A stretch of DNA of 64,000 nucleotides from an uncultured Roseobacter sp. (lineage in GTDB: Bacteria; Pseudomonadota; Alphaproteobacteria; Rhodobacterales; Rhodobacteraceae): NCBI RefSeq assembly GCF_947499265.1, contig NZ_CANMNK010000003.1, forward strand, positions 186,001 through 250,000. Reading direction: 5' to 3'. The position numbers were made by a program, and so were the translations under genes. Positions 35,595-43,694 of the stretch are shown here, piece by piece (the first letter of the stretch is position 1; every line of letters starts with the position of its first letter). Under the pieces are notes generated by a model. That model saw nothing but the letters and a program-made list of their open reading frames with translations, searched no databases and had not been told where the DNA came from.

Positions 35595-36398
35595 CTAGCT
35601 TCTTGGCCCCTGATACTCTGGTGGCAGCGCAAATCGGGCGCGAAACGTCTTCGGCTCTTTGCTTGTTGGTCTGGTCACGATCAATCTGACTTCATACATC
35701 TTGAATGGCCGCATGTTCTTATGCCCCAAAGGAAAAGTGCAATCGTACCCAGACTTTACCCGCTTTGTGGTGGTGCACTCAAAATTCAGCAAGTGATCTG
35801 ACGGTGCAACAGGACCTTGACCGGAAACGCCGAACAATTTGGCCTCCACCGAGGCATTGCCGATTTCGAAAACCGCCAGAAATGTATCCGGGTCTTCGCT
35901 GACCTTCATCGGAACAAAGTACGAGCTGCGACGCTTCAGGCAGTCATATGCCACATAGCTGCGCAGCAGCAGCATGTCTTCACTATAGTCACCGTCAATA
36001 CGGTCGCTGTGCTCTGCTGTAATTTTAACATCTTTGGTTTTGTCGGACCCATTATCAATCAATTCGTCGCCAAAGCCGAAGGCCGAATAAAATCCGTTTA
36101 TCGTCTTTATCTCGGTGCAAATTTTTGCGTCTTTGTCAGTGCTTTCTGGAACGGCAATCTGCACAACATCCAGATCCTTCATTTGAATGGTGTCTTGGTT
36201 TTTGCCATCAAACAATTGAAAAGCTGCAAACAGCGTCTTCATTGAAACGCGGTGCTCAAGTGACCCCGACATCGTTGGATCGCGTTCGTCTATGGTCGCT
36301 TTGAGCTCAATTTCGCCGACAACATCCAAGGTCTTGAATTGTGCAAGCACCGGTGTCGTTGCGAATGCTAAAAACAGTGTGGCAATCAGATATTTCAT
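35595..36398 (-). CDS. Secreted protein, unknown (caspase locus, left arm gene 4)
   Basis: A 267-residue protein with a clear signal peptide (MKYLIATLFLAFATTPVLAQ). The mature part is beta-rich with four or more cysteines (AKICTEIK, YDCLKRRS, FECTTTKR, YDCTFPLG) that could form disulphides in the periplasm. No family recognised. The frame is open 55 codons further upstream, but that would overlap the caspase gene and lose the signal peptide. It starts 10 bases after the caspase stop, so translation is probably coupled. Confidence 0.72.
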   Translation of the reverse strand: MKYLIATLFLAFATTPVLAQFKTLDVVGEIELKATIDERDPTMSGSLEHRVSMKTLFAAFQLFDGKNQDTIQMKDLDVVQIAVPESTDKDAKICTEIKTINGFYSAFGFGDELIDNGSDKTKDVKITAEHSDRIDGDYSEDMLLLRSYVAYDCLKRRSSYFVPMKVSEDPDTFLAVFEIGNASVEAKLFGVSGQGPVAPSDHLLNFECTTTKRVKSGYDCTFPLGHKNMRPFKMYEVRLIVTRPTSKEPKTFRARFALPPEYQGPRS

Positions 36399-36408
36399 CG
36401 TGAGCCTT

Positions 36409-37794
36409 TCAAAAATTGCGAGATTCAAATCCGGATGCAGGCAAGCTGCCGTCGCTACGGCGCCAGGCAAACGTAATATTGCTACCTTCGACAAAATAAT
36501 GTTGTGCAAGCATATCACCAAAAACATCCAGTGAGCGGAAATTAAAGCGTTCGCGGCGCTCACCGGCTGGCTTCACATTTGCCATCTGGATCAGATCGCC
36601 ATTACGAAACGGGGAATCCGGCCCACTTAATGCAACCACAACACCGTTTCGGTCACTGTCAAACGCCAGTTTTTCAATACCAAGGTCCCCAAGCGCCGCC
36701 GCGAGCAAACAGGCTTGGATAGATCTCCCTTCGGCGCTGCTGCCAAGGCGCCCTTCTGACCGCAGCTGCAAAGCTTCCTGTCGATCTTCGACGTTAAATC
36801 GGCACGCGGGCGGGTAGATGCGCCAATCGGCAAATCTTGCACTGTCCACTGCCGTCTTTGAAACGTCAGCCAGGTTAAATTGGCCATTTATCGTGTCGAA
36901 AAGAACATGTGGGATTTGCAGCCCCTGCCGGTTGGGCAGATCGCGCGAAGATGCCGCCCTGGCACTCAACCGTTCAACATCAAGCCGCGCATCCGTAAAG
37001 ATGTTCAGCAATGGCCTGTTTTCCTCCATTTGCGGAATAAACACCCGACCGAAAACAGACAGGAGAAGGTCGGATTCTTCGGCATCCAAACTCAGGTCTG
37101 TCCTATCGCTTTCCGTGTTCTGTACGATGTTTTGTGTTTCATCATTATCGATGTAGTCATAGGCGATCCCGCGGGGGGACGAACTGTACAACACAAGGAT
37201 TTCCGAGACGGTATTGTCAAAATTTGGCTTTGCCGGCGCGATTGATGCATCGCTGACCAAAGGTTCGTCGCCGCAGGCGTTGATGAGCAGAATGATGCGT
37301 GAGGGCCCAGCAAGTGACAGCCGGTCAATCACCCCTTCCAAGTCTATCGACCCCGCGCGCATATCCGCAATCGTATTGTATCGCTCGCCGTCATCAGGGA
37401 CACCAACGAGATAGTTCTTGCCGTTTTCCGAAAACCCATGGCCGTTGAAAATGAAAACAACTTCGGAACCCGCCGTTATCTGTTTTGCCGCGGCATCCAA
37501 ATCATTTTGCAAGCTGGTGTTAGACCGGTCCGCTAGGGACTCGTTCAGCACTTCCCAACCCAAGCGTTCCATCACCTCAGCGTAGCGCACCGCATCATTG
37601 CGCGGGGTGAAGAGATTGAACCGGGAGTTTTCGATGATATCCCCATTTGCCCGCCGCTCGTAGGCGTTGTTTCCCACGATAAAGGCGAAACGATCGGGTG
37701 CGCTCTGTCCCGCAGCAGAAAGGGAGCTCAGCAACAAAGCAGCACAAGCCACCCAAAGCGTGCGCCTTACCCTATCGAACCACAGAACACCCAT
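36409..37794 (-). CDS. Secreted caspase-like (peptidase C14) protein A, with altered active-site Asp
   Basis: A 461-residue protein. A signal or anchor helix (about 12-30, TLWVACAALLLSSLSAAGQ) precedes a caspase p20-like domain (about 35-270): FAFIVGNNAYE, the catalytic histidine in FNGHGFSENGKNYLVG (His119) and the catalytic cysteine in LLINACGDEPL (Cys174). Most bacterial relatives have DACR; here the residue two before the cysteine is Asn, not Asp. In metacaspases that Asp lines the pocket for basic residues, so specificity may differ. The C-terminal 190 residues are unassigned. ATG at 37794 starts five bases after the TAXI gene ends. Confidence 0.85.
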   Translation of the reverse strand: MGVLWFDRVRRTLWVACAALLLSSLSAAGQSAPDRFAFIVGNNAYERRANGDIIENSRFNLFTPRNDAVRYAEVMERLGWEVLNESLADRSNTSLQNDLDAAAKQITAGSEVVFIFNGHGFSENGKNYLVGVPDDGERYNTIADMRAGSIDLEGVIDRLSLAGPSRIILLINACGDEPLVSDASIAPAKPNFDNTVSEILVLYSSSPRGIAYDYIDNDETQNIVQNTESDRTDLSLDAEESDLLLSVFGRVFIPQMEENRPLLNIFTDARLDVERLSARAASSRDLPNRQGLQIPHVLFDTINGQFNLADVSKTAVDSARFADWRIYPPACRFNVEDRQEALQLRSEGRLGSSAEGRSIQACLLAAALGDLGIEKLAFDSDRNGVVVALSGPDSPFRNGDLIQMANVKPAGERRERFNFRSLDVFGDMLAQHYFVEGSNITFAWRRSDGSLPASGFESRNF

Positions 37795-37799
37795 GCCAA

Positions 37800-38810
37800 T
37801 CAGCGCCCGTTCAGCGCCCGCTGGGCGCATTTGTAGACATCCCTGCGATTGCCCGCATTCACCAGATCGACTTCCCGCCATTTCGGGTGGCTGTTGGTGG
37901 TGGGGTCCTGACGTGCAGCCAACCCATCGGCAATTGCGCGGGTCAGACGCTCGATGAGGTCGCAATAGGGATTGTTTTCGTCATAGTCGAAGGTCACCAA
38001 CAGGGCGGAAACAGCCAGCGTTGGCACATCACGAGTGAGCCAAGGATATTGTTTAGGCGTCAGAACGGCGGTTCGATAAGGCGATTCCTGACTGTCCAGC
38101 AGCGTTCCATACTCTGTAATTGGGATCAGTTTGAGTTCCTGGCTTTCCTGAATTGAACTCCCGGTGGAACTGGGCGCACCGGACACATCAAACAGAATAT
38201 CGTAGCCAGCTCCCATCGCGGGCAATCCCGCCTCTGTTGAAAAATTCGTCCAATCCTGGGTCGCGTCTGCATATCCAAGCTGTTCAAACAGCCAGCGCGC
38301 GGTGAGGTTGGTGCCACTTTTTTCGCCACCTGCGTTCACGATGACATCCTGCGTAATGATATCTTCGATGGTATTCAGCTCGCGATTGCGCTCCGCGTAT
38401 ATATGAATTTCTTCACCGTAAAGCGGCATCACCACCTTGATACGGTCGACAATGCTTTCAAGCACACCATTTCCGGCCGCACGAGAACGTAATTGATCCA
38501 GCACATCAGCTTGCACCAAAGCAAGTTGGAAAAACTGTTGTTCGGCCTGCCCTTCGTACCCGATGAGTCGACGCAGGTTTTGAACTGAGCCTTCACTGGT
38601 GACAATTTCAAAGCGAACACCCGGGAGCATTTCAGCTATTTCCTGTGCAAAACGATAATAGGTGCCGTTCTGCGAGCCCGCGGTAATCGTCAGGAAGAGC
38701 TCGTCATCCTGATCACTGGCTGCCAGGCTGGTGGCGGACGCCAGTACCAGCGCCTGCCCCACCAACAAAACGCTGCGCATGAGCCTACGTCCAAAGCACT
38801 TAAATGACAT
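37800..38810 (-). CDS. TAXI-type solute-binding protein without a permease (caspase locus, left arm gene 2)
   Basis: A 336-residue secreted protein with signal peptide (about 1-31). The body has the TAXI-TRAP binding-protein pattern: LTITAGSQNGTYYRFAQEIAE near the start, TSEGSVQNLRRLIG, LALVQADVL and VNAGGEKSGTNLTARWLFE. Such proteins normally feed a TRAP transporter, but none is encoded here; the TRAP genes at 45-48 kb have their own DctP of a different class. Embedded between a coiled-coil protein and a caspase, it may act as a ligand sensor. Start ATG at 38810 gives a normal signal peptide. Confidence 0.88.
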   Translation of the reverse strand: MSFKCFGRRLMRSVLLVGQALVLASATSLAASDQDDELFLTITAGSQNGTYYRFAQEIAEMLPGVRFEIVTSEGSVQNLRRLIGYEGQAEQQFFQLALVQADVLDQLRSRAAGNGVLESIVDRIKVVMPLYGEEIHIYAERNRELNTIEDIITQDVIVNAGGEKSGTNLTARWLFEQLGYADATQDWTNFSTEAGLPAMGAGYDILFDVSGAPSSTGSSIQESQELKLIPITEYGTLLDSQESPYRTAVLTPKQYPWLTRDVPTLAVSALLVTFDYDENNPYCDLIERLTRAIADGLAARQDPTTNSHPKWREVDLVNAGNRRDVYKCAQRALNGR

Positions 38811-38820
38811 CGTATTTCCC

Positions 38821-39648
38821 TTAATCCGCATAAAAATCGGCCTTGTTTGCATAGACCAAACCCAGTTCAGGGTGCACAAGAAGCAGGCTTGAGGCAATAT
38901 CGGTATCGGCATCGATCACGATAACCTGGTCCCCATCTGCTGCTGTTTTACCCAATTCTTCCACACCATCTGCGTCCGCAGTCATCACGACATTTGCTGG
39001 CGCAAGTACCAGCGAAAGCTGCCGTACCTGGCCAAACGGCAGGTCAGATTGGCGTTCCAATTCAAGCGATAACCGCGTGATCGCCTCGACCTGCAACAGT
39101 TTCGCATCAAGTGCGGCCAAAACAGCCGTGAAGTCGGCGAATGCCACCTCAGAAGCCCTTGGGCTGAAGCCAATGGTTTCCTGACGCGCCTGCAAGCGCT
39201 CATACTCCTGCCTGAGGCTGGATATACGGGACGCGAGGCTGTCACGCTGTCCCCGCAACCGCTCAAGTTCCCATTGAAACAGACTGAGCGCATCGGTGCT
39301 TGCGGTCTGTGGATCGCATTGCTCACTGAACTTCGCCCGCTCAAGCGCCGGCAACAAGGCGCAATCCTCAGTTGTGGGCGGCCCAGCAAACCATGCCCAA
39401 ACCCGGGCTTCTTCTTCCTCAACCCGGGCCGCTTGCGCTGCCTTGCGCTCCTCAAGATAGGTCGGCAGATCGAACGTGAGATAGCCAAATTGACAGCCAT
39501 CGAATTTCAATCTTTCGAGCACCGGCGCGGAGGAGCAATCGAAGTTTTCGAAGGGCGATTGGAAACTGTCCAGAAGGCTATCAGCACGCGCACCAAGTCC
39601 CGGTAAAGTAGCAATAATTGCTCCTATTACGCACGCTCGAGTAATCAT
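38821..39648 (-). CDS. Secreted coiled-coil protein with duplicated Cys-flanked motif (caspase locus, left arm gene 1)
   Basis: A 275-residue protein. A signal peptide ends at GLGARA. Then two similar segments appear, DCSSAPVLERLKFDGC and DCALLPALERAKFSEQC, each a helix flanked by cysteines. A heptad-like coiled coil follows at about residues 125-160 (WELERLRGQRDSLASRISSL). The C-terminal part (QVIVIDADTDIASSLLLVHPE) is beta-rich. No family is recognised. It is the first gene of the left arm, facing the right arm across a short promoter region. The ATG at 39648 is preferred over a GTG four codons upstream. Confidence 0.72.
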   Translation of the reverse strand: MITRACVIGAIIATLPGLGARADSLLDSFQSPFENFDCSSAPVLERLKFDGCQFGYLTFDLPTYLEERKAAQAARVEEEEARVWAWFAGPPTTEDCALLPALERAKFSEQCDPQTASTDALSLFQWELERLRGQRDSLASRISSLRQEYERLQARQETIGFSPRASEVAFADFTAVLAALDAKLLQVEAITRLSLELERQSDLPFGQVRQLSLVLAPANVVMTADADGVEELGKTAADGDQVIVIDADTDIASSLLLVHPELGLVYANKADFYAD

Positions 39649-39776
39649 TTTTAAAACCACGTTACAAAGCCATCAAATAATTTGCCGCACCTACTTCTTA
39701 AGAATATTGTAGAGTTAATGAAATTTGACAATTGATTCTTTTATTTCATCCATTTGGGGGGTGGCGTGGATATTTC
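39649..39776. promoter_or_regulatory. Divergent promoter region of the caspase locus
   Basis: A 128-base AT-rich gap separates the two arms. A TTGACA at 39725-39730 could be the -35 box of the right arm. No strong palindrome was noticed. Its short length implies that both arms share control. Confidence 0.45.
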
Positions 39777-40427
39777 ATGTTGAGTCGTCCGGCAGCGATA
39801 AAAAGCATTTTTGCTTTATTGGCTTTTGCGATTCCCGCAACGGCACAACCGGCAATTGAAACCCAGATGTCCTTGCTCGACATGACCGAAATAGATGGCA
39901 TCATCGAAGATATCAGTCAGCAAGTTGAATTACTGCAATTCGGCGCCTCAGCCAATGGGTTGGCACCTGCAACAAGCGTCGAGAGAGATGATGAAACACA
40001 GGTTGCGGCCATCCAGTCGGGGACACGCCTGAGATTAAACCCGCTGTGTTTTTTAGATAGCGAATACGGACATAACACTCCGGCTGAACTGGATGCCTAT
40101 TTCAACAATCTGGAAGATATTGTTGGTAAGGTTTCTGCAACAATGGTCTCGTTCACAGCGTTGAAAGAACAATACGAACAGGGCAATTGCCCCGGTTTCA
40201 TGCAAGGCATGCTCGAGGAGTCACAGTCGCAATTGAGTGTTGTCTCCCGCCCTCAACTCAGCGACATGGTCTACCATCTTGAGACCTGCTGGCCGGATGA
40301 CGGCGTGGCAGAGGCAGATGGAAGCCCGTTGGACATCGACGCGCGGTACGCGCGCGCGCGCCAGAGCCTCAGCAGTTTTCGGATCAGCATGAGAAGCTAC
40401 AGAGAGGCCGCGCAGTGGTGCGAGTGA
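39777..40427 (+). CDS. Secreted protein, unknown (caspase locus, right arm gene 1)
   Basis: A 216-residue protein with a signal peptide (AIKSIFALLAFAIPATAQP) and a helical mature part (MTEIDGIIEDISQQVELLQF, NTPAELDAYFNNLEDIVGKV, SLSSFRISMRSYREAAQWCE) containing four cysteines. No family recognised. The ATG at 39777 is chosen because the 15 extra residues upstream would disrupt the signal peptide. It overlaps the next gene by 13 bases, so the two are translated together. The cysteine-bearing helical character recalls the first gene of the left arm, but no clear homology is seen. Confidence 0.7.
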   Translation: MLSRPAAIKSIFALLAFAIPATAQPAIETQMSLLDMTEIDGIIEDISQQVELLQFGASANGLAPATSVERDDETQVAAIQSGTRLRLNPLCFLDSEYGHNTPAELDAYFNNLEDIVGKVSATMVSFTALKEQYEQGNCPGFMQGMLEESQSQLSVVSRPQLSDMVYHLETCWPDDGVAEADGSPLDIDARYARARQSLSSFRISMRSYREAAQWCE

Positions 40428-41512
40428 TATCGAAACCTCTGAGGGCATTGGAGCGCGCCGCATTGATCGGCCTGTTGCTCCTCCCCACTGCTGCCGTTTC
40501 GCAGCAAACCGATGCGCTACGTGCTATTTCCGGCATGGTGAATGAGGCCAATCGGAAAATCATCGAAATGCAAAAAGCCATCGATGATACAGAAGCCGCG
40601 CTTTCAGCCTGGGAAACCGAACTGCAGCGCTCCACGATTACCGGGCGCAATGCAACGATAAGACAGGCGGGCAGTCCTGTAATTGTCCCGGACGTGGCGC
40701 GCGATATCGCGGATCACCCTTTGGTTCTGGAAGCGGATCGTGGTTGCCAGGACGAATTTACAGCAGTTGCAGTTCCGAACCTGGCGCGCGGTGACGCGCA
40801 GACGAAACAGCGCCTTGTGACATGCGCAAGAAACATCGTCCCCCGCGTGCGTTTCGAACTTCCAATTGAATGTTCCAATCTCTTTTGGGTGATGAACCCT
40901 GATGGTCGCCTGACTTTGGATGGTCACGTCAAGGACGCAGTGGATGCGGAAGAGCTGAAAGCAAAGTTTGGGGCAGCGACGGTCGCCAATGTGATCGAAC
41001 GCCCCTTCCCGGTTTGTTCAGCGCTTGAGGCGCTGGAGCTGCCGCTCAGCTCGAAGGATCGGCCCAAAATACGGATGCTATCCAACAAAACAAGGATCGC
41101 CTTTGAGGAAAGTCTTGCTTTCGAGATAGAGACGCCGGATTTCTACAGCTTTTTCTATCTTGCTTATCTGCAGGCGAACGGGGCCGTGGTCAATCTGGCG
41201 CCGCGGCGGTCTCTGATACGCGAACAGCATCCGCCCAGCACAGTTTTGCGGTTTGGTGACGGTCGCGACGGCAGGCAGACCTATACCGCCTCTGCCCCGG
41301 CTGGGACCGAAGCCATCATCGGGATCGCATCACGCAGTCCAATCGACGCGCTTGAGGCTCTGGAGCGCGGCGCGACAGGTGCATTTGATCGCGACGTGGA
41401 TCATGCCCTTTACCTGCAGCTACTGAGAGAAAGCCTTGAGGACGAGTACAGCCTGTCCCGTGGCCGCCGTGAGATTTCCGCCGAGGTCCTGCACCTCACT
41501 GTTGTTCCCTAA
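40415..41512 (+). CDS. Secreted DUF4384-type protein (caspase locus, right arm gene 2)
   Basis: A 365-residue protein beginning with GTG (40415 or 40418). A signal peptide (about 10-29, ALIGLLLLPTAAVSQQ) is followed by a short coiled-coil-like helix, a middle domain with cysteines, and a C-terminal region (about 225-330) like DUF4384: SNKTRIAFEESLAFEIETPD, FYSFFYLAYLQANGAVVNLA. DUF4384 is often fused to or encoded near caspase-like proteases, matching this locus. It probably presents a beta-sandwich domain in the periplasm. Confidence 0.75.
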   Translation: MVRVISKPLRALERAALIGLLLLPTAAVSQQTDALRAISGMVNEANRKIIEMQKAIDDTEAALSAWETELQRSTITGRNATIRQAGSPVIVPDVARDIADHPLVLEADRGCQDEFTAVAVPNLARGDAQTKQRLVTCARNIVPRVRFELPIECSNLFWVMNPDGRLTLDGHVKDAVDAEELKAKFGAATVANVIERPFPVCSALEALELPLSSKDRPKIRMLSNKTRIAFEESLAFEIETPDFYSFFYLAYLQANGAVVNLAPRRSLIREQHPPSTVLRFGDGRDGRQTYTASAPAGTEAIIGIASRSPIDALEALERGATGAFDRDVDHALYLQLLRESLEDEYSLSRGRREISAEVLHLTVVP

Positions 41513-41551
41513 TTCATTCCCGACTGTGCACACATATAAGGAGAAAATGTC

Positions 41552-42100
41552 ATGCGATCCAAAATACTAGTTTTTGTATTTGCTCTGCTGCTGTTGCCGC
41601 CGCAACAGGCGAGCGCGCAGAGTTTCTTCGACAGCCAGAGCATTATTGGCCAGCTGGTGCCGCAAAACACTGGTCCGACAGTGCGATCCATGTCTTCTGT
41701 CGCCAAACGCGGGATAAATATTCAGGGGCCGTTGCCGCCCACCGTGGATCTTCCATCGGTCAGCCTGACCGTTAACTTCGATCTTGGGTCTGCTAATCTG
41801 ACAACGGACGGTATGATCGCATTGCGTTCTCTCGCAAAGGCCCTGCTGGACCCGCGGCTTGCGCGTATGACGTTTCAGGTGGTCGGACATACCGACGGTC
41901 GCGGTGATGTCGCGTATAACCAAACACTTTCGGAGCGCCGCGCGCAAACGGTCGTGGAGCATTTGACGAGCTTTTACGAAGTGCCCGCCAGCCAGCTCAT
42001 TCCGCTGGGCTATGGCATTTCCCGCCCAATGGACCCGACCAACATCATGAACCCGCTGAACCGGCGTGTCGAAATCATCAATCTTGAACCGCTGTCGTAA
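41552..42100 (+). CDS. OmpA family peptidoglycan-binding protein (caspase locus, right arm gene 3)
   Basis: A 182-residue protein with signal peptide ending at QASAQ and an OmpA C-terminal domain over residues about 68-180. The conserved peptidoglycan-binding residues are visible in VGHTDGRGD and NPLNRRVEI. There is no barrel domain and no lipobox, so it is a soluble periplasmic or wall-bound protein. It lies between the DUF4384 gene and the second caspase gene, with spacing of 39 and 22 bases, and may tether the system to the cell wall. An AAGGAG precedes the ATG. Confidence 0.9.
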   Translation: MRSKILVFVFALLLLPPQQASAQSFFDSQSIIGQLVPQNTGPTVRSMSSVAKRGINIQGPLPPTVDLPSVSLTVNFDLGSANLTTDGMIALRSLAKALLDPRLARMTFQVVGHTDGRGDVAYNQTLSERRAQTVVEHLTSFYEVPASQLIPLGYGISRPMDPTNIMNPLNRRVEIINLEPLS

Positions 42101-42122
42101 TGCGAGCGTAAGGAGAAACCAA

Positions 42123-43613
42123 ATGCACAAACTGAGATTCATTTTTACGGCTTGCATTGTCCTTTTTGCAGCAGCAATGACGGCAAACGCATCAACCGAG
42201 CGCAAAATCGCTTTGGTCATCGGCAATGGCGCATATATGCATGCGGCGCCACTGGCAAACCCGGTCAATGACGCCAAGGCCATGACCTCAAAGCTTCAGT
42301 CTTTGGGGTTTGAGACCTACACGGGATTTGATCTCGATAAGATCGGGATGGAACGGCTCCTGCGCGATTTCAGTCGCGCGTCCCGGAGCAGCGACGTCAA
42401 CATCTTCTTTTATGCAGGGCATGGCATGGCCGTGGAGGGGGTGAATTATCTGGTGCCGGTAGACGCCGCGTTCGCTGACGAAACCTCGCTGGACTTCGAG
42501 GCTGTACCGGTGGATTTCGTAACCCGCCAGATGTCCTTGTCGGATGCTGTCAACCTGGTGTTTCTTGACGCTTGCCGCGACAATCCATTGTCGGCAAACC
42601 TGACCCGTTCGCTGGGCAGCACCAGGTCCGCTGCGGTGCAAAATGGTCTTGCAGAAATGAAAGTGCACACCGGCGGCAAAGGCATGGCCATTGCATTCGC
42701 CACCAGCCCCGGTCAGGTGGCGCTGGACGGCGAAGGTGTGAACTCGCCCTTTACGTCCGCCCTCTTGCGGCATCTGGATGCTGAAAACACTGACATCGCA
42801 GAAGTCTTCACCCGTGTCACCGGTGATGTCTATAACGCCACCGAAGAGCAGCAACGCCCGTGGCTGAACGTCTCCCTGACCGGTCCGGTAATGCTGAACC
42901 CTGTCAACCGTGTGCAGCCGATCCAGAACGACGTGACCGCAAGCGCAAATGCAACCGCCACGGCCCCGGTTGCAGGTCGGATGCTGGAGGAGCAGAAGAT
43001 GCTGTTCGATCTGGCCCGTGACACCGGCGATGCGGAGGACTATCGCGCCTATCTTGAGAGCTTCCCGCAGGGGCTCTATGCCAACAACGCCCGGCGCATG
43101 ATCCGGAAGCTCGAAGGCTCGGGAAATGGTGGGTTTGAGGTCGCCGCCGCCCGTACGCAACAACCCGCAGTGAACTCAGCGCAAAACTCCAGAAGCGCTG
43201 CAATCAACGAGGCCGGTCCTCTGGTACTGCCCATATCGGCTTCTTTGCGCAGTTTGCCCGCGAACCAGGCAACCGAAGCCCAGCTCGATCTGGATCGGAC
43301 ACTCCGGGGCAACATTCAGGCGCGCTTGAATGCAACCGGCAATAACGTTGGCGGCGTTGATGGGAAGTGGGGCGGAAAAACCCGCACCGGCATCACGAAT
43401 TGGCAGCTTAGCAAAGGGCTGACACCGACCGGCTACCTGAACCGCCCGCAGTACCAGCTATTGGTCTCGGAAACCGAGGGGCGCTACACCCCCTATGTTG
43501 CACCGCAAGCGACGGCGCGGAAGGGCACGAGCAGAAAGTCGAACAATAACAACAATGGCAATCTTGGTGCCGCATTGCTCGGCGTTGCGATTGGCACGAT
43601 TTTGGCCAAATAG
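42123..43613 (+). CDS. Secreted caspase-like (peptidase C14) protein B
   Basis: A 496-residue protein. Signal peptide (about 1-24) is followed by a caspase p20-like domain (about 26-260): RKIALVIGNGAYMHAAPLAN, catalytic histidine in FYAGHGM (His100) and catalytic cysteine in FLDACRDNP (Asp149, Cys151). TSPGQVALDGEGVNSPFT is the usual closing motif. A helical linker (YRAYLESFPQGLYANNAR) resembles the repeat found after many bacterial caspases. A peptidoglycan-binding-like domain (about 395-452, VGGVDGKWGGKTRTGITNWQ) follows, and a C-terminal hydrophobic helix (LGAALLGVAIGTILAK) ends it. AAGGAG precedes the ATG. Confidence 0.92.
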   Translation: MHKLRFIFTACIVLFAAAMTANASTERKIALVIGNGAYMHAAPLANPVNDAKAMTSKLQSLGFETYTGFDLDKIGMERLLRDFSRASRSSDVNIFFYAGHGMAVEGVNYLVPVDAAFADETSLDFEAVPVDFVTRQMSLSDAVNLVFLDACRDNPLSANLTRSLGSTRSAAVQNGLAEMKVHTGGKGMAIAFATSPGQVALDGEGVNSPFTSALLRHLDAENTDIAEVFTRVTGDVYNATEEQQRPWLNVSLTGPVMLNPVNRVQPIQNDVTASANATATAPVAGRMLEEQKMLFDLARDTGDAEDYRAYLESFPQGLYANNARRMIRKLEGSGNGGFEVAAARTQQPAVNSAQNSRSAAINEAGPLVLPISASLRSLPANQATEAQLDLDRTLRGNIQARLNATGNNVGGVDGKWGGKTRTGITNWQLSKGLTPTGYLNRPQYQLLVSETEGRYTPYVAPQATARKGTSRKSNNNNNGNLGAALLGVAIGTILAK

Positions 43614-43626
43614 GCGTCTAAAAAAC

Positions 43627-43658
43627 GCGTGGAGAGCGGCACTGTTCGCTTTCCGCGC
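43627..43658. terminator. Hairpin between convergent genes
   Basis: GCGTGGAGAGCG and CGCTTTCCGCGC can form a stem of about 12 pairs with two imperfect positions around an eight-base loop. It lies 14 bases after the caspase B stop. No strong T-run follows, so it may work as a bidirectional or Rho-independent-like stop. Confidence 0.45.
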
Positions 43659-43694
43659 AAGGCTCAAAGCGACAACAGCGTGTCCCTTTGGCAC

